Source: Ruixingdingia sedimenti
GTDB lineage: Bacteria > Pseudomonadota > Alphaproteobacteria > Rhodobacterales > Rhodobacteraceae
NCBI RefSeq assembly: GCF_031432425.1
Contig: NZ_JAVKPH010000005.1
Coordinates: forward strand, 124,001 to 188,000
Direction: 5' to 3'
Length of the DNA: 64,000 bases
The notes below the pieces were generated by a model, which saw only the letters and a program-made list of their open reading frames with translations, was not told the origin of the DNA and searched no databases. Shown in pieces: positions 7,679 through 17,046 of the stretch (within the stretch, counting starts at the first letter, position 1; every line of letters starts with the position of its first letter). A program made the translations under genes and the position numbers.

Positions 7679-8803
7679 TCAGGCATGGTCGAGCGCGAGG
7701 AACATCCGCGGCCCCTCGGCCACGGCCGGGATGGGGAATGCCGCCTCGGTATCGGGCGGTGCGGCGATGGCGGCGCGGTCCTGTTCGGCGGCCGCCATCT
7801 GCGGCAGGCGCAGGGGCGGCGTGTCGTCGGGATCGGTGCCGTAGATGCGGGCGAACCCCGCGCCGGGGTCGTCCTGCGCCCGTTCCGCCGGGCCCCCGGC
7901 GATCGTCAGGGGGCGCGGGTCCGCAGGCGCGGGTTCCGTGGGGGCGAATGCCTGCGGTTCGGGCAGGCGGAACAGAAAGCTGTCCCCGCCCCCGCCCCCG
8001 CGCAGCGCGGCGGTGCCCGCGCCGGGCAGGGGGTGGTCATCGCCCGGGCCGCCCGCGGCGGCCTCCGATGCGGTAAAGCCTTCGGGCGCCGCCCCGGCAT
8101 CGGCGGGGGCGCCCGCTTCGGTGCCTTCGGGGCCGGTCTCGGCCCCGCTGCCCAGCATCAGGGCGGCCAGCGCCGCCTCGACCCCCGGGGCGGGGCCGGG
8201 CCCCTGCGCGGGTGCGGCGCGCCCGGATCCGGTGCAGCCGCAATCCGCGTTCTCGGGTTCGGCCGGGGGCGGGGCCGGCGGGGGCGGGCCGGGCGGTTCG
8301 GGAAAGGTGAAGCTGTCGCGGGGGCCGGTGCCGGCGACGCGCGCGGCCTCGGTCAGAAAGGCGGCGGCGTCGAGATCGACAAAGCCGTTGTGGTTCGCGC
8401 TGCGGGGCAGGGCGAACTGGCCCGGATCGCGGATCACCGGGTCGGGCGCGCCGGGGCCGAACAGCGTGACCTCTGCCCCCCGCAGGGGCGGCGCGGCATC
8501 CGGCCGGGCGGGGGCGGGCGGATCCGGCGCGCGGGCGGGTTCCGGGGGCGGCGCGGTTGCGGCGGGGGGCAGGGCCGCAACCGCGCCTTCGTCGCCGGTG
8601 CCGTGGGGTGGCGCGGGCTGTGCGGCCTCCGCGCGCTGCGGCATCAGCGATTTCACGAACAGCGCCACCGCCACCACCGCCCCGGCAACCGCCAGCGGCA
8701 GGCGCCGGCGCGGCGCGGTGTCATCCGCGTCCCCGTCCCGGGCGAAGGGGCGCGGGTCATCGGTGTCGGGCTGGCGCGTGCCGCGGACCTTGATCCACAT
8801 CAT
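7679..8803 (-). CDS. Proline/alanine-rich single-span membrane protein of unknown function in T1SS operon
   Basis: I do not recognise a family. The 374-residue product has a short charged N-terminus, one transmembrane segment around residues 35-53 (LPLAVAGAVVAVALFVKSL) and a long periplasmic tail rich in Pro, Ala, Gly and acidic residues, with a small Cys pair (DCGCTGSG) mid-way and a GGGGGDSFLFRLPEP patch further on. Its ATG overlaps the ABC gene stop as ATGA and its own stop lies a few bases from the HlyD start, so it is translated within the exporter operon. Classical operons of this type run ABC, HlyD, TolC without such a protein. The reading frame shares the strong GC bias of its neighbours and its position is well supported. 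It might be a periplasmic spacer or accessory factor; this is inference. Confidence 0.75.
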   Translation of the reverse strand: MMWIKVRGTRQPDTDDPRPFARDGDADDTAPRRRLPLAVAGAVVAVALFVKSLMPQRAEAAQPAPPHGTGDEGAVAALPPAATAPPPEPARAPDPPAPARPDAAPPLRGAEVTLFGPGAPDPVIRDPGQFALPRSANHNGFVDLDAAAFLTEAARVAGTGPRDSFTFPEPPGPPPPAPPPAEPENADCGCTGSGRAAPAQGPGPAPGVEAALAALMLGSGAETGPEGTEAGAPADAGAAPEGFTASEAAAGGPGDDHPLPGAGTAALRGGGGGDSFLFRLPEPQAFAPTEPAPADPRPLTIAGGPAERAQDDPGAGFARIYGTDPDDTPPLRLPQMAAAEQDRAAIAAPPDTEAAFPIPAVAEGPRMFLALDHA

Positions 8804-10560
8804 GCCCCCCGCATCGTCAGGGGCGCCGCCGCCCGCGCCTCGGCGGCCCTTGCCGGGGCCTCGGGGCGGACGGGGCGCGCGATCACGTCGTTCTTGTCGC
8901 CGAAGGCGGTCATGCGGCCGTTCTGGATCACCGCCACCAGATCGACCGCGGCCAGCGCGCTCGGCCGGTGGGTGATGACGATGGCGATGCCGCCGCGGGC
9001 GCGGATGGCGCGGATCGCCGCGCTCAGTTCCGCCTCTCCCTCGCCGTCGAGGTTCGAATTCGGCTCGTCCAGCACCACGAGGAACGGATCGCCGTAAAGC
9101 GCCCGCGCCAGTCCGATCCGCTGGCGCTGGCCGCCCGACAGCGCGCCGCCCATCGCGCCGAGCGGGGTCTGATAGCCGTCGGGCAGTTGCGCGATCATGG
9201 CGTGAACGCCCGCGGCCTCTGCCGCGGCCACCACGCGCGCGGGCGGGGCCTCTGGGTCCAGCCGCGCGATATTGGCGCGGATGTCGCCGTCCAGCAGCAC
9301 CACGTCCTGCGGCAGATAGCCGATATGCCGGCCAAGCGCGGTGTCGTCCCATTGCGTCAGTTCCGCATCGTCGAGCCGCACCGCCCCGCGCACCGGCGCC
9401 CAGATGCCGGTCAGCGCGCGGGCGAGCGTGGACTTGCCGCCGCCGCTCGGCCCGATGATGCCAAGCGCCTGACCCGCCGTCAGCCGGAAGGCGATGTCGC
9501 TCAGCAGCACGCGGCCGCTGTCGGGGGCGGCGACGGTCAGGCCCTCGACCCGCAGGCTGTGGCGCGGCGCGGGCAGGGGCATCGGCGGCAGGTCGGCGGC
9601 CAGCGCCACCATCGTCTCGCGCAGGCGGCGGAATGCGGCGCGCGCCAGCACCACGCCCTTCCAGTTCGCGATCGCCATGTCGATCGGCGCCAGCGCCCGG
9701 GCCGAGGTGATTGAGGCCGCGATGATCGCGCCCGGCGTCAGTTGCCCCATGATCACCAGATAGGCCCCGAGGCCGAGCACCCCGGATTGCAGCATCATCC
9801 GCAGCACCCGGGCGATGGCGCCGAAGGTGCCGGTCAGGTCGGTGGCGCGGGTTTGCAGGCCCAGGTGGTCGTCGTTGACCGTGCGGAAACGCGCCACCGC
9901 CTGCGGCCCCATGCCCATGGCGCGCAGCACCTCGGCGTTGCGGGCGTTGGAATCGGCGATGGCGTTGCGGCGCACCATCGCCTTCTGCGCCTGATCGTTC
10001 ACCCCCCGCGACATCAGTTCGGTGGCGACCGTCAGCAGTGCCAGCACCACCGCCCCGCCAAGCGTGATCGCGCCAAGCAGCGGGTGCAGCGCATAGACGA
10101 AGGCCACGAACAGCGGCATCCAGACCAGATCGAACAGCGCCACCGGCGCCTGGCTGCCCAGAAAGCCGCGCAGGGTGTCGACGTCGCGGCCGCGTTCCAG
10201 CGCCTCGGTGGTGGAATAGCCGTGGCGCGGCATGTCGATCACCACGCGGTGGGCCAGCGGCGCCATCCGCGCATCCATCCGCGCCCCGATGCGCACAAGG
10301 ATCTGGCCGCGGATGATGTCGAACAGCCCCTGCGCGAAGTAAAGCCCGATGGCGAGGACAGAGATCGCCACCAGCGTCGGCAGGCTGCCGCTGCCGAGCG
10401 CGCGGTCGTAGATCTGCAACATGTAGAAGGCGCCGGTCAGCGCCAGAAGGTTGATCACCCCCGACAGGACGAACAGGAACACGACCAGCCCGCGATAGCC
10501 GCGCATCAGGTCTGCCGCCTCGCGGCGGCGTGCGGCCCGTCCGGGATCTGCGCTGCGCAT
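8800..10560 (-). CDS. PrtD-type type I secretion ABC exporter (permease-ATPase fusion)
   Basis: A 586-residue inner-membrane half-transporter with an N-terminal six-helix transmembrane domain and a C-terminal ATPase. Visible motifs are Walker A GPSGGGKST, the ABC signature LSGGQRQRIGLARAL and Walker B VVLDEPNSNLD, followed by the switch His in VITHRP. Lack of an N-terminal C39-like domain and the length place it with PrtD/AprD exporters that handle RTX proteins with uncleaved C-terminal signals. The obvious cargo is the RTX peroxidase encoded immediately upstream, 57 bp away and separated by a strong hairpin. It is coupled by a 4-bp ATGA overlap to the next gene. Confidence 0.93.
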   Translation of the reverse strand: MRSADPGRAARRREAADLMRGYRGLVVFLFVLSGVINLLALTGAFYMLQIYDRALGSGSLPTLVAISVLAIGLYFAQGLFDIIRGQILVRIGARMDARMAPLAHRVVIDMPRHGYSTTEALERGRDVDTLRGFLGSQAPVALFDLVWMPLFVAFVYALHPLLGAITLGGAVVLALLTVATELMSRGVNDQAQKAMVRRNAIADSNARNAEVLRAMGMGPQAVARFRTVNDDHLGLQTRATDLTGTFGAIARVLRMMLQSGVLGLGAYLVIMGQLTPGAIIAASITSARALAPIDMAIANWKGVVLARAAFRRLRETMVALAADLPPMPLPAPRHSLRVEGLTVAAPDSGRVLLSDIAFRLTAGQALGIIGPSGGGKSTLARALTGIWAPVRGAVRLDDAELTQWDDTALGRHIGYLPQDVVLLDGDIRANIARLDPEAPPARVVAAAEAAGVHAMIAQLPDGYQTPLGAMGGALSGGQRQRIGLARALYGDPFLVVLDEPNSNLDGEGEAELSAAIRAIRARGGIAIVITHRPSALAAVDLVAVIQNGRMTAFGDKNDVIARPVRPEAPARAAEARAAAPLTMRGA

Positions 10561-10584
10561 GATGGCCCCCCATCCTTCGCGGTT

Positions 10585-10610
10585 CCCGCCGGGCCGGGCG
10601 GCCCGGCGGG
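10585..10610 (-). terminator. Intercistronic GC-rich hairpin, probable attenuator
   Basis: Perfect 11-bp stem CCCGCCGGGCC/GGCCCGGCGGG with a 4-base loop, lying between the peroxidase stop and the exporter start. There is no run of T after it on the transcribed strand, so partial attenuation or mRNA protection is more likely than full termination. Confidence 0.6.
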
Positions 10611-10617
10611 TCAGGCG

Positions 10618-13600
10618 TCACAGGTTGAAATCCGTCGCCGTCAGCGTGTGGCTGCCCTTGAGGCTGATGCGGAAATCGGCGCCATCGCCCTCGGTCACGT
10701 TGCCCAGGACGACGGTATAGGCGCCGTCCTCGCGGGTTTCGTGCTGGACCATCAGTTGCCCCGGCCCGGTGAAGGCGTCGCCCGCGACAAGGGTGAAGCC
10801 CTGCTTGCCGGCAAGGGCGGTATCGGCGTCGATCCCCGACAGGTCGATCCGGTCGCCCGGCGCGAAGTCGAGGATCACGTCCCCATCCGCATCCGCCACC
10901 GCGCCGAAGCAGAAGAGGTCGTCCCCCCCGCCGCCCGCCAGCACGTTGACGCCCGCCCCGGCGGTGATCGCGTCGTTGCCCGCGCCGCCGATGAAGTTCT
11001 CGACGCTGTAGAGAACATCCCGGCCGGTTTCGGCGCTGCTGACGGTGCCGCGGGACAGATTGGCCTGGATCGCCGCGGTGATTGCCGACATGTCGAGCGT
11101 ATCCGCGCCCTCGTCGCCGAAGTAGAAGTCGTTCCCGTCGCCGCGGGTGGCAAGGAAGGTGTCGTCGCCGCGCCCGCCGAAGGCGTGGTCGTCGCTGGCG
11201 CCGCCCGAAATCACGTCACCGCCCTCGCCGCCGAAAAGGTAGTCGGCCCCGTCCTCGCCCAGAAGCGTGTCGGCCCCCGCCTCGCCCAGAACGGTGTCGC
11301 CGCCCTGACCGGCCAGCACGACATCGCTGCCCGCCCCGGCAAGGACCACGTCGTCGCCCGCGCCGGCCTGCAACGTGTCGTCGCCCGCCCCGCCGGTCAG
11401 CGTTTCCGCCCCGGCGGTGCCGGGCGTGGTGTCGCCCGCGGGCGCGGTGGTCTGTGGTTCTGTCGTCGCCGGCGCCGCCGGTTCGCTGCCGGGGATGTAT
11501 TCCTCCTGCGGGCGCAGCGTGCCGGCGATACTGTCCGCGCCGCCGTTGCCCACCAGCACCACGCGGTGTTCCGATGCGAGGTTGCCGATGTCGAAGAGAT
11601 CGTCGCCCGCCCCGCCGACAAGGCGGATCGTGCTGTAGGACAGCGAGGTGAGCGTGAAGTCGCCGTGCACGGTGAAGCTGTCGCCCCCGCCGCCGCCGTC
11701 GATCACGATATCCTCGATATCGTCCAGTTGGGCGATGATCGCGGCAAAGGCGGTGCCGTTGCGGGTGACGATGATCTCTGCGTCGGGGTCGAGGTCGTCG
11801 GCGCGCAGGGCATGCGCGTTGCTGTAGTCGATCCAGGCCGCGCGGGACCAGATGTGGAACTGTTCGGCGCTGGCGTCGCCCCGCGCCTCGAACGTGTCGG
11901 TGCCCGCGCCGCCGCGCACGATGTCGCGCCCCTCGCCGACCTGCCAGATGGTCCGGTCGTTGCCCGCGCCGCCCTCGATCGTGTCGGGCCCGGCGCCGCC
12001 GTGCAGCAGGTCGTCGCCGTCGCCGCCGAACAGCGCATCCGCCCCCGCGCCGCCGGACAGCGTATCGCCGCCGGTGCCGCCATAGAGGTGATCGGTGCCG
12101 GCGCCGCCCGTCAGCAGGTCGTCGCCTTCCTCGCCATGAAGCCGGTCCGGCCCCGCCTCGCCGTCGAGCGTGTCGTTGCCCGCCCCGCCATAGAGGTTGT
12201 CGGCCCCGAGGCCACCGGCCAGCCGGTCATCGCCCTCGCCGCCGTACAGGTGATCGGCCCCGGCGCCGCCGGTCAGCAGGTCGTCGCCCTCTTCGCCGAA
12301 AAGCCGGTCGGGCCCGCCCTCGCCATCCAGCGTGTCGTCGCCCGCCCCGCCGTAAAGGCTGTCGGCCCCGAGGCCGCCGGCCAGCTGGTCGCCGCCCTCG
12401 CCGCCATAGAGCTGATCGGTGCCGATCCCGCCGGTCAGCAGGTCGTCGCCCGCCCCGCCGTAAAGCCGATCCGCCCCGGCCTCGCCGTCGAGCGTATCGT
12501 CGCCGTCAAGGCCGCTCAGCGTGTCGGGCCCGCCGCCCCCGGCGATCAGGTCGGCGCCTGCCGTGCCGTCGAACGTGTCGGGCAGGCCGTTTCCCGTCAG
12601 CACCGCCCCCACCACCGCGGTCGGGGCCGAGGCGACCTCTTCGGCGATGCCGTTGCCGTCGACATAGCGCATCAGCACGCGCAACTGCGTGTTCACATCG
12701 CCCGCCGCGGGGGTGAAACCGGCCGTGGTCGCGCCCGGCAGGTCGGTCCAGATGCCGCCCACCAGCGCCTGCCATTGCACCTGCACCGTCGCCATGTCGA
12801 TGCCGTCGGCATCGCTGACGCCCGTCAGGTCGGCCATCAGCATCTGGCCTTCGGTCGGGGTCATGTCGCTGATCAGCGGCAGGCCCGCGGGCAGCGCGTT
12901 CAGCGCCTGGGTGACGCTGAGCCGCTGGTTGGCGAATTGCAGGAACTCGATGTTGTAAAGCCGGTCGATGCCGTCATTGGTGCGGTTCTGCCCGGTCAGC
13001 GGGTCGATCGCGCCATTGGTTTCATTCAGATGTTCGACGGTGACGCTGCCGTCGCCGTTCAGCGTCACGGCGTAGTTCTCGAACACGTCCCAGTAGAAGG
13101 CCGTATCCTCGCCGCTGTCGTCCCACAGGATTTCCCGCACGATTTCCAACTGGCCGGGGGTGTAGACCCGTTCCAGCATCAGCGCGTCCAGCGTGCGCCC
13201 GCCGTGCAGCACATTGCCGTCGGTGTCGGTGACGGCGGCGTTCATGCCCTCTGCGGTCGCGATCCGCGCGCCGTTGCCGTCGAGGATCGCGATGCGGACG
13301 TTCAGCCAGGCGTCGCCGTCGATCACGTCATTGCCGCCGCGGCCCTCGAACAGGTCGCTGCCGCCCCCGCCCAGAAGGATGTTCCCGCCCGAGAAGATCA
13401 GCTTTTCGGCGCCCGAACCGTCGGCCCAGTAGGGCCCCATGCGCAGCATGTCGGGGGTGATGATCTGGCCGAGCCCGGCGATGCGGGCGATCCCGGCCTC
13501 GTCGAGTTCGTTGTAGAGGAAATTGCCCTCGGGCGTCGGATCCTGGACCGGGGGTTCCTCGTCGTCCTCGTCGGGATCGGGATCCATGCGGTCGTCGCCG

Positions 13601-16600
13601 CGCAGCACGTCGTCATGGGACCAGCCCGACAGCGCCTCGACCTGGCTGAAGCGGTCGCGCAGCACCTCCAGCGGCAGGGTGGCGAAAACTGGGAAGTTCA
13701 TGTCGGCCTCTGCCGCCACCGCCTGTCCCTTGAAGATGGCCCAGTCGTGGCCCCACATGCCGATGAACTTCTGGATGCCCTCGCCGCCCATCATGATGTC
13801 GTCGCCGGAATCGGCGTCGTAATCGGTGTCGCCCGCGCCGCCGTTCAGCACGTCATGGCCGATCTCGGTCGAGTTGAAGAAGATGTCGCCGTGATCGCCC
13901 GCGATATAGTCGAAAAGCCCCCCGGCCTCGACCCAGTCGTCGCCGGAATTGCCGAAGATCACATCCGGCCCGTTGCCGCCGAGGATGAAGTCGTTGCCGG
14001 TGCCGCCGCGGCCCTCGCCGCCATCGGGGCCGAGCATCAGGAAATCCTGCCCCGCGCCGCCGAACAGCAGCGCCATGCCCGACCCGCCGTGCATCACGTC
14101 GTTGCCGCCGTCGCCGTGCAGCATGTCGGTTTCGCCGATGTCGGTGCCCGCGTTCGTCACCACATCGTCGCCCGCGCCGCCATAGACGATATCGACGCCA
14201 TAGCCCGCCTCGATGTCGTCGTCGCCGCCGAAGCCGCGCACCGCATCGTCGCCGCCACCGGCGACGATGGTGTCGTTGCCTTCGGTGCCCGCGATCACCA
14301 CATGGTCGAGACCGTTGTAGCGGATGAAGTTCGCCCCGCGTTCCACCAGCGCCGACACCGCCTGCAACAGCGGGTTTTCATGCACCGGATCGACATGGCC
14401 GAAGGCGGCCTGTTTCGCGGCATCGACGTAGAACACATGGTCCGGGGTCGAGAAGATGTCGCCCGGCAGGGCATAGCCCGTCTCGCCCAGGTCGGTGTTG
14501 CGCATCACCATCGAGCCGAGCGAGTTGTTTTCCATCTCGTTGAGCAGGTTGGTGCCTTGCAGCCGCGACAGGTAATAGAAGCGGTCGCCGTGCTGGAGGT
14601 TTTCCATCTGCAGTTCAAAGACGAACGAGAAGGTGGAGCCGAGCATGCCCCCGAACGCCATCTTCTTTTCCGCCAGCCCGCCGACCCAGAGGTCGATGGC
14701 ATCGACGCCGCCCCGGCCATCGGCATAGGCGCCGCGGGCATTGAGGAAATCCAGCCGGTCGGCCGCCGCGGGCGGTTCGATGCTGCGCGTGGCGGTGCCG
14801 TCGAAGAAGCTCTGCGATATGCCGAAGACCAGCGCCATCGCCGCCGCGCGCTTGCCGGCGATCGTCGCTTCGCCCTCGATCAGCGCATGGCTGCCGTAGG
14901 CGGCGATGAAGTTGACGACCGATTCCGGGTTGCGCAGGTTCAGCGCGAAGTCGGACCAGCTTTCATAGGGCTTCAGCTGCGTGTCGCCCCCCGCCATGTC
15001 CATGAACTGCGCCCGCGCCTGGTTCAGCGTCGGCATGCCGGTGTCGCGCCCGCGCGCGATGTTGATCGCCGCAAGGTCGAGCGGGATCCCCACCAGCTGG
15101 TTGCGCAGCACGTCGGTGACGAATTCGTCGATCTCGTTGCCGGTCTGGCCGGTCATGCCGCGCGCGATGGCACCCGCCGCGGTGTGGTGGTCCAGCGTGT
15201 CCGACCCGAAGGCGAGCGGGTTCAGGAAGGCGTCGAACAGCGTCAGGCTGTCGTCGCTGCCGTCGGCCCCGATCCGGTCCACGGTCTGGTTCAGCATCGA
15301 ATGGCCAAAGCGGTAGACCACATGGGCGAATTCGGCAAAGATCGCCGGGTCGATCTCGACATCCGGCTGGACCATGAAAATGTCCACGTCGGGCTGGATC
15401 TTGCGGACGAATTCCTCGAACACCAGATGCTGGTACTGCATTTCGGTGGTGAAACGCGCCGCCTGGAACAGCCGCTCGCCATCCCAGTTGCCGTTCGCAT
15501 CGCGCCATTCGGCGATGAAGGCGGCATCGCCGCTGGCCTCTATCGTGGCCTTGATCTGGTCGACAAGGCGGTTGTGTTCGGCGTGGAAGACGTGGTGCAC
15601 CGCCGAAAGGCCGATGTTCTCGTTCCCGCGGCCGTCGCCGGTGATGTAATGGGCGTCGAGCAGTTCGTCGTCATAGGCGGTCTGCTGGCCGCGCGCGTCA
15701 TGGCCGCCGGAATAGCCGACCGCATCGTCATCGTCGGCCTGCAACTGGCCGTTCGCCGTGACCGGCGCCGCCGCATGCGCGATGTCGTCGAGGAAGGCAT
15801 TGCCGGTCCGCGCCGCCGACACGGTTTCCCCCGCCTCGATCACATTGCCGCCGTAAAGCACGGTTCCCACCGGCAACTGGATCGCCGAAGGGTTTACGGG
15901 CGCGTCCAGATCGCCCTCGACCCAGATCGGCACGCCCTCGGCATCGAAGGCCGCAAGGATCTGCGGCAGGCCGTTCGGCCCGCGGATGAATTCGCCGTAA
16001 GGATCGGTCAGCAGCACCGGCACCGCGCCCACGTCGAGGTCGGTCAGCTCGATCCCCAGAAGATCGCGCGCCTGCGCCTTGACATCGGCCCAGGTGGCAA
16101 GGCCGCGCGCGCCCTCCAGCAGCCTGCCGGTCGATACCGGGCCGTCGGGGCCGGTCGCATATTCACGCAGGAACACCTGATGCGAGGGATGCGAGGTATA
16201 GGTCTGGTTCTGGTCGACCCAGGGCGTGGTGACATTGGCCGCATCCGCGTCGATGCGCGCCCGCGTCATCGCCATGAAGTTCGTATGCGGCGCATCGGGA
16301 TTGTAGAGCGGATCGTCGGGCTGCAACGGGATATAGACCGTGCCGTTGCCGCCCCTGCTCACCAGATCGAGCCCGTGGTCGAAGAACTGCCCGAACAGCG
16401 TGAACCAGCTGTTGTAGGATGCCGAAAGCCCCTCGTCGGGGGCGGCGTTGGCCAGGTGGACGGTGTTGCCGTCCATCACGATCCCGTAGTCATCCAGCAG
16501 ACCCTCCAGCGCCGCGGCCTGCGCGGCATGTCCGGGCGTGTCGGGTTCCTCTGCCAGAACCAGCGCATGCGCGGCACTGACCGCGGCCACGGCGGCGGGA

Positions 16601-17046
16601 ATGTCGGCTTCGGCCATCCCGCCGAGCCGCAGCGCCGCGGCGATGGCGGCGGGGTTGTTCAGCGTCTGGTCCACGACGAGGTTCGAGATGGTCCGGGGAT
16701 CGGCGTCCACCACCGTGCCCGGATCGAAGCCGGGGGTGGTCGGCGCGCCGGGGGTGTAGTCGTTGTTGTCGAGCACCACCGGATCGGCCGGCGTGCCGAA
16801 GGTCAGGCTGTCGTCATCCTCGTCGCGCCAGTAGGGGTCCGTCAGCCGCAGGAAGGGCTCGTGCGAGGCGCCCCACGGGTCGCGCCCGTCGACGAGGTTG
16901 TTGAAGCTGCCGTCGACGGTGCGCAGGCCATAGGGCAGCAGCGGGCTTTCGACCAGATCGGTCAGCGGCGTGCCGGCCGCATGGGCCTCGGCGATGCGGA
17001 TCTGGTTCAGGATGAATTCCAGATCGTGGCGGATGAGCGTGACCAT
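10618..17046 (-). CDS. Secreted animal-type haem peroxidase with RTX calcium-binding repeats (MopA-like)
   Basis: A 2142-residue exoprotein starting at the ATG at 17046 behind a GGGAGGGG site. Residues about 200-850 form an animal-haem peroxidase domain. FGQFFDHGLDL supplies Gln220, Asp223 and distal His224, GDGRGNEN supplies catalytic Arg473 and Glu476, YRFGHSML supplies proximal His582, and INIARGRDTG is the family signature. Gly225 occupies the place of a calcium-binding Asp in mammalian peroxidases. RTX nonapeptides follow at about 920-1090, then a region near 1110-1390, an Ig-like segment near 1395-1480, RTX blocks at 1490-1700 and 1880-2050, and a C-terminal signal-like end TATDFNL. There is no Sec signal peptide; export is expected through the adjacent type I system. 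Relatives include MopA peroxidases implicated in bacterial Mn(II) oxidation. The substrate is inferred. Confidence 0.9.
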   Translation of the reverse strand: MVTLIRHDLEFILNQIRIAEAHAAGTPLTDLVESPLLPYGLRTVDGSFNNLVDGRDPWGASHEPFLRLTDPYWRDEDDDSLTFGTPADPVVLDNNDYTPGAPTTPGFDPGTVVDADPRTISNLVVDQTLNNPAAIAAALRLGGMAEADIPAAVAAVSAAHALVLAEEPDTPGHAAQAAALEGLLDDYGIVMDGNTVHLANAAPDEGLSASYNSWFTLFGQFFDHGLDLVSRGGNGTVYIPLQPDDPLYNPDAPHTNFMAMTRARIDADAANVTTPWVDQNQTYTSHPSHQVFLREYATGPDGPVSTGRLLEGARGLATWADVKAQARDLLGIELTDLDVGAVPVLLTDPYGEFIRGPNGLPQILAAFDAEGVPIWVEGDLDAPVNPSAIQLPVGTVLYGGNVIEAGETVSAARTGNAFLDDIAHAAAPVTANGQLQADDDDAVGYSGGHDARGQQTAYDDELLDAHYITGDGRGNENIGLSAVHHVFHAEHNRLVDQIKATIEASGDAAFIAEWRDANGNWDGERLFQAARFTTEMQYQHLVFEEFVRKIQPDVDIFMVQPDVEIDPAIFAEFAHVVYRFGHSMLNQTVDRIGADGSDDSLTLFDAFLNPLAFGSDTLDHHTAAGAIARGMTGQTGNEIDEFVTDVLRNQLVGIPLDLAAINIARGRDTGMPTLNQARAQFMDMAGGDTQLKPYESWSDFALNLRNPESVVNFIAAYGSHALIEGEATIAGKRAAAMALVFGISQSFFDGTATRSIEPPAAADRLDFLNARGAYADGRGGVDAIDLWVGGLAEKKMAFGGMLGSTFSFVFELQMENLQHGDRFYYLSRLQGTNLLNEMENNSLGSMVMRNTDLGETGYALPGDIFSTPDHVFYVDAAKQAAFGHVDPVHENPLLQAVSALVERGANFIRYNGLDHVVIAGTEGNDTIVAGGGDDAVRGFGGDDDIEAGYGVDIVYGGAGDDVVTNAGTDIGETDMLHGDGGNDVMHGGSGMALLFGGAGQDFLMLGPDGGEGRGGTGNDFILGGNGPDVIFGNSGDDWVEAGGLFDYIAGDHGDIFFNSTEIGHDVLNGGAGDTDYDADSGDDIMMGGEGIQKFIGMWGHDWAIFKGQAVAAEADMNFPVFATLPLEVLRDRFSQVEALSGWSHDDVLRGDDRMDPDPDEDDEEPPVQDPTPEGNFLYNELDEAGIARIAGLGQIITPDMLRMGPYWADGSGAEKLIFSGGNILLGGGGSDLFEGRGGNDVIDGDAWLNVRIAILDGNGARIATAEGMNAAVTDTDGNVLHGGRTLDALMLERVYTPGQLEIVREILWDDSGEDTAFYWDVFENYAVTLNGDGSVTVEHLNETNGAIDPLTGQNRTNDGIDRLYNIEFLQFANQRLSVTQALNALPAGLPLISDMTPTEGQMLMADLTGVSDADGIDMATVQVQWQALVGGIWTDLPGATTAGFTPAAGDVNTQLRVLMRYVDGNGIAEEVASAPTAVVGAVLTGNGLPDTFDGTAGADLIAGGGGPDTLSGLDGDDTLDGEAGADRLYGGAGDDLLTGGIGTDQLYGGEGGDQLAGGLGADSLYGGAGDDTLDGEGGPDRLFGEEGDDLLTGGAGADHLYGGEGDDRLAGGLGADNLYGGAGNDTLDGEAGPDRLHGEEGDDLLTGGAGTDHLYGGTGGDTLSGGAGADALFGGDGDDLLHGGAGPDTIEGGAGNDRTIWQVGEGRDIVRGGAGTDTFEARGDASAEQFHIWSRAAWIDYSNAHALRADDLDPDAEIIVTRNGTAFAAIIAQLDDIEDIVIDGGGGGDSFTVHGDFTLTSLSYSTIRLVGGAGDDLFDIGNLASEHRVVLVGNGGADSIAGTLRPQEEYIPGSEPAAPATTEPQTTAPAGDTTPGTAGAETLTGGAGDDTLQAGAGDDVVLAGAGSDVVLAGQGGDTVLGEAGADTLLGEDGADYLFGGEGGDVISGGASDDHAFGGRGDDTFLATRGDGNDFYFGDEGADTLDMSAITAAIQANLSRGTVSSAETGRDVLYSVENFIGGAGNDAITAGAGVNVLAGGGGDDLFCFGAVADADGDVILDFAPGDRIDLSGIDADTALAGKQGFTLVAGDAFTGPGQLMVQHETREDGAYTVVLGNVTEGDGADFRISLKGSHTLTATDFNL
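12007..12492 (-). repeat. Three 162-bp tandem units inside the RTX coding region
   Basis: Residues 1519-1680 of the peroxidase consist of three 54-residue units, each of six nonapeptides beginning with LDGE-type and containing LLTGG, LYGG and LAGG/LSGG modules in the same order. The second-level period indicates duplication of whole six-repeat blocks rather than single nonapeptides. Confidence 0.85.

Noticed and set aside
12007..12492. CRISPR-like regular repeats
   Set aside because: The periodicity is 27 and 162 bp in coding phase with nonapeptide RTX sequence; there are no unique spacers or cas genes.
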